NCBI RefSeq assembly: GCF_016595435.1
Contig: NZ_JAENIJ010000019.1
Span: forward strand, 32,020-96,019
Direction of reading: 5' to 3'
DNA length: 64,000 bases
DNA from: Luteolibacter pohnpeiensis
GTDB lineage: Bacteria > Verrucomicrobiota > Verrucomicrobiia > Verrucomicrobiales > Akkermansiaceae
The notes below the pieces were generated by a model. It was not told the origin of the DNA, did no database searches, and was given only the letters and a program-made list of their open reading frames with translations. Below are positions 61,962 through 64,000 of this stretch, one piece after another. Numbering within the stretch: position 1 is the first letter of the stretch; the number at the start of each line of letters is the position of its first letter. A program made the position numbers and the translations under genes.

Positions 61962-63014
61962 ATGAACCTGCCTCCCGAATCCATGGCCTGGCTTGCGAGA
62001 AGCGATGGCTCGGTCGTCGTTGGCGAAGGTCCATTTGTTTCGGCGGCCGAACCACCCGAAAGCGGAGTGGCATTTCTTGTCCATGATTACGGCCTGACCT
62101 CATCGACTCCTTGGAAAATTCCGAGTTCCTATCGGGAAATCCGAACCGAGAAATTCGCCGCCGAATTTGGCGATGCTGAAATGCCGGAAATCCACTGGCG
62201 CTCTCCCGATCCCGGCCCGTTTTCACGGGTATTTCAGGAGATCATGTATGCCATCCATGAAGAAGAATTCGAAAAAACGGTTCCAGTGGTGGTCGAAACC
62301 GGCGAAGCGGAGCAACCGGTCGGCGCAGGTGTGATTGCCGCCATGGCCCGACAACAAACCCCGCTCTGTTCCTATGGTTGGGTGCAGGAAAATGGCGGTT
62401 TTGCCGGTGCCACGCCGGAGTTGCTGTTTTCCCTGCAAGGCAAGCACCTGCAAACCATGGCCTTGGCTGGAACCGCCCGCAGCGAAGACCGGGAAGTTTT
62501 CGCCGTCGACGAGAAAGAGATCATGGAGCACGAATACGTCGCCAAGACTCTGGAAACGAAGCTTTTAGGTCTCGGTGCCATGTGCCGGAAACCGCGCGAG
62601 ATTCTGAATCTCGGATCGCTGGTCCATTTCCTCACCCTGATCAGTGTTGAATTGGCAGCCCCGCTTTCGGTCGATGAATTGGTGGAACGCTTCCACCCTA
62701 CTCCCGCTTTGGGCCCGCTGCCACGGACCGATCGCACGCTGGCAATGCTGAAAAATTGGCGCAGCCAGCTGCACTGCCCAAGTCACTTCGGATCGCCATT
62801 CGGCGTTTGGAAAGACGGACGCTTCGATGCCGTGGTTACCATCCGTGGCATTTGGTGGCATGAAAATCAGGTCCACATCCCCGCCGGTTGCGGCATCATC
62901 AAAGCCAGCCGCCTGGTCAACGAGTGGCGCGAGCTGAGACTGAAGCGAGAATCCGTGAAGCGATTCATGGAGCAATCCATTATCTCGGATACCTTGGCGG
63001 TTAAAAAATATTGA
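61962..63014 (+). CDS. menF: Chorismate-binding enzyme, isochorismate-synthase-like
   Basis: A 350-residue enzyme of the chorismate-utilising family. The conserved C-terminal core has GGFAGATPELLFSLQGKHLQ, TMALAGTARS, EIMEHEYVAKTL, the FHPTPALGPLPR motif and HIPAGCGIIKASRLVNEWRE with its metal-binding Glu. HPTPAxG is closer to isochorismate synthase (MenF/EntC) than to PabB or TrpE, so menaquinone synthesis is the best guess. The N-terminus is shorter than in E. coli MenF. ATG 61962, 54 bp after yraN. No other men genes are in view. Confidence 0.8.
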   Translation: MNLPPESMAWLARSDGSVVVGEGPFVSAAEPPESGVAFLVHDYGLTSSTPWKIPSSYREIRTEKFAAEFGDAEMPEIHWRSPDPGPFSRVFQEIMYAIHEEEFEKTVPVVVETGEAEQPVGAGVIAAMARQQTPLCSYGWVQENGGFAGATPELLFSLQGKHLQTMALAGTARSEDREVFAVDEKEIMEHEYVAKTLETKLLGLGAMCRKPREILNLGSLVHFLTLISVELAAPLSVDELVERFHPTPALGPLPRTDRTLAMLKNWRSQLHCPSHFGSPFGVWKDGRFDAVVTIRGIWWHENQVHIPAGCGIIKASRLVNEWRELRLKRESVKRFMEQSIISDTLAVKKY

Positions 63015-63238
63015 TTAAATTTTCGGCCCAGTCATTCTTCCATGTGTCTCTCAGTGAGGTATTATTTGATAGATTTGCGGAAAAAGCTATCCATCCATCG
63101 ATCAATCCCTACACCTGAAGTCGACTCCGGTTTCCCTTAACACACTTGGCCTGAAATTGCAGCACTCTGCTCTTCAGATCGAGTGATCCCCACAGCTATT
63201 TTCCTGCCCTTACTTCACGTTTTTCAAAACTACCAGTC

Positions 63239-63889
63239 ATGACTCCTGGCACTAAAACGACCATTTGGATTCTTGAAGATGACAAAATTTTCGCAACGCA
63301 AATGCGAAAGTTACTCGGTAGTGAGGCCGATCTTGATTGCCCGTATCACTTTTCCAATTCGGATGAATTGTTTGAGAAGCTGCGTTTTACCAAGGAACGT
63401 CCTGAGGTCTTGCTACTGGACTTAGGCCTTCCCCGGCGGGATGGCCTTCAGGTGCTGTCAGAAATCCGTGCCGCCTTGCCGGACATCAAGGTTCTCATTC
63501 TCTCGTCGTATGACGATAAGGAACGCGTCTATCGCGCGATCTGTAATGGTGCTTCCGGCTACCTTTTGAAAACCGCGGACGCGGACGACATCATTTCCGG
63601 AGTGCGCGATGTGATCGCAGGCTCCGCGGCTCTCAGTGCCCCGATTGCGAAAATGATTCTGCAGGGCTTTTCCAGTCACGGCCCGGTCCAGCAGCTTGAG
63701 CAGCTCACCAGCCGCGAGGAAGACGTCCTCCGCCTTCTGGTCCGTGGTCTGATCAAAAAGGAAATCGCGGATCAGCTCGATATCTCCCAGCACACGGTGG
63801 ATATGCACCTGCGCTCGGTTTACCGGAAGCTTCAGGTCCGTTCGCAAACGGAAGCAGTCTCCAAGGCTCTGCGCCAAGGCATTGTCTGA
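63239..63889 (+). CDS. NarL/LuxR-family response regulator
   Basis: A 216-residue regulator with N-terminal receiver (IWILEDDKIFATQMRKLL, phospho-acceptor Asp61 in LLLDLGLPRRDG, conserved Ser/Thr and Lys in LILSSYDD and YLLKTADADD) and C-terminal LuxR-type helix-turn-helix (LTSREEDVLRLLVRGLIKKE, IADQLDISQHTVDMHLRSVY, continuing RKLQ). No sensor kinase is adjacent upstream; a partner may lie past the window end. A 224-bp non-coding region precedes it, without a clear promoter, and the 111 bp after it hold no gene that I can identify. Confidence 0.93.
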   Translation: MTPGTKTTIWILEDDKIFATQMRKLLGSEADLDCPYHFSNSDELFEKLRFTKERPEVLLLDLGLPRRDGLQVLSEIRAALPDIKVLILSSYDDKERVYRAICNGASGYLLKTADADDIISGVRDVIAGSAALSAPIAKMILQGFSSHGPVQQLEQLTSREEDVLRLLVRGLIKKEIADQLDISQHTVDMHLRSVYRKLQVRSQTEAVSKALRQGIV

Positions 63890-64000
63890 TCCACCCGAAA
63901 ACCGCTTAGACTGATTGCCAGAACTCATTTCCGATTGAGATTCGGAAGTGAGCATACGGAGCTCACGGTTCGCGGTTGATCGAGAAGCGTTTGGAGTGAA

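Noticed and set aside
1..64000. tRNA, rRNA, prophage, insertion sequence or CRISPR-Cas locus
   Set aside because: I looked on both strands for transposase, integrase, Cas or phage proteins, direct repeats with regular spacers and obvious rRNA sequence, and found none. A tRNA search program would be needed to exclude tRNAs fully.

Overview
The window looks like a chromosomal segment of a bacterium in the phylum Verrucomicrobiota, probably near Verrucomicrobiales. The support is indirect but consistent: a PVC-type membrane-bound dehydrogenase/cytochrome c fusion, a DUF1080 protein, a GH127-type glycosidase, an exported 'EIHEWGTF' family protein, many exported LysM and thioredoxin-like proteins, few recognisable Shine-Dalgarno sequences, and Lys/Ala-rich histone-H1-like tails. 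The DNA is moderately GC-rich and densely coding. I saw no rRNA, tRNA, CRISPR array, transposase, integrase or phage gene.

Layout. 0-9 kb: the 3' part of a Na/Pi cotransporter, an exported unknown protein, SMC, EF-P and an exported LysM protein. 9-14 kb: exported endonuclease/phosphatase, L,D-transpeptidase, M50 protease, TauE/SafE exporter and an ABC exporter. 14-17 kb: a peroxide module of ankyrin protein and catalase, divergent from OxyR. 17-26 kb: an exported family protein, a squalene/phytoene synthase, rpoA-rplQ, photolyase, a TPMT-type methyltransferase and a TlpA-like protein. 26-36 kb: a carbohydrate/ester catabolism area with two esterases, a large hybrid sensor kinase, an AraC regulator, a GH127 beta-L-arabinofuranosidase-like enzyme and a DUF1080 protein, then a PagL-like outer-membrane protein. 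36-46 kb: uvrA, trpF, tatD, LysM lipoprotein, a degenerate thioredoxin, a BlaI/H1-tail fusion, a glycosyltransferase and a YcaQ-like protein. 46-55 kb: VOC protein, PVC cytochrome, an APC-like transporter, a kinase, a pseudouridine synthase, iscA-hscB, a small basic protein and an RlmI-like methyltransferase. 55-60 kb: one leftward run, madL-madM-(exported DJ-1 family)-luxE-luxC-infA-like, with a divergent GntR regulator. 60-64 kb: CAP lipoprotein, rnhB, yraN, an isochorismate-synthase-like gene and a NarL-type response regulator.

Most unusual observations: (1) a BlaI/MecI repressor fused to a histone-H1-like tail of about 155 residues, with a Met exactly at the junction (42652-43494); (2) the octamer TCTAACAA, counted 14 times on the two strands, in three reading frames and between genes, far above base-composition expectation; (3) a LuxE-LuxC fatty-acid reductase pair, translationally coupled to an exported DJ-1 family protein behind a malonate transporter; (4) a long rpoA leader with two perfect hairpins behind a tandem-repeat palindrome. 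Starts were moved inward from the longest ORF where family alignment or signal peptides required it; each such choice is stated in its entry.
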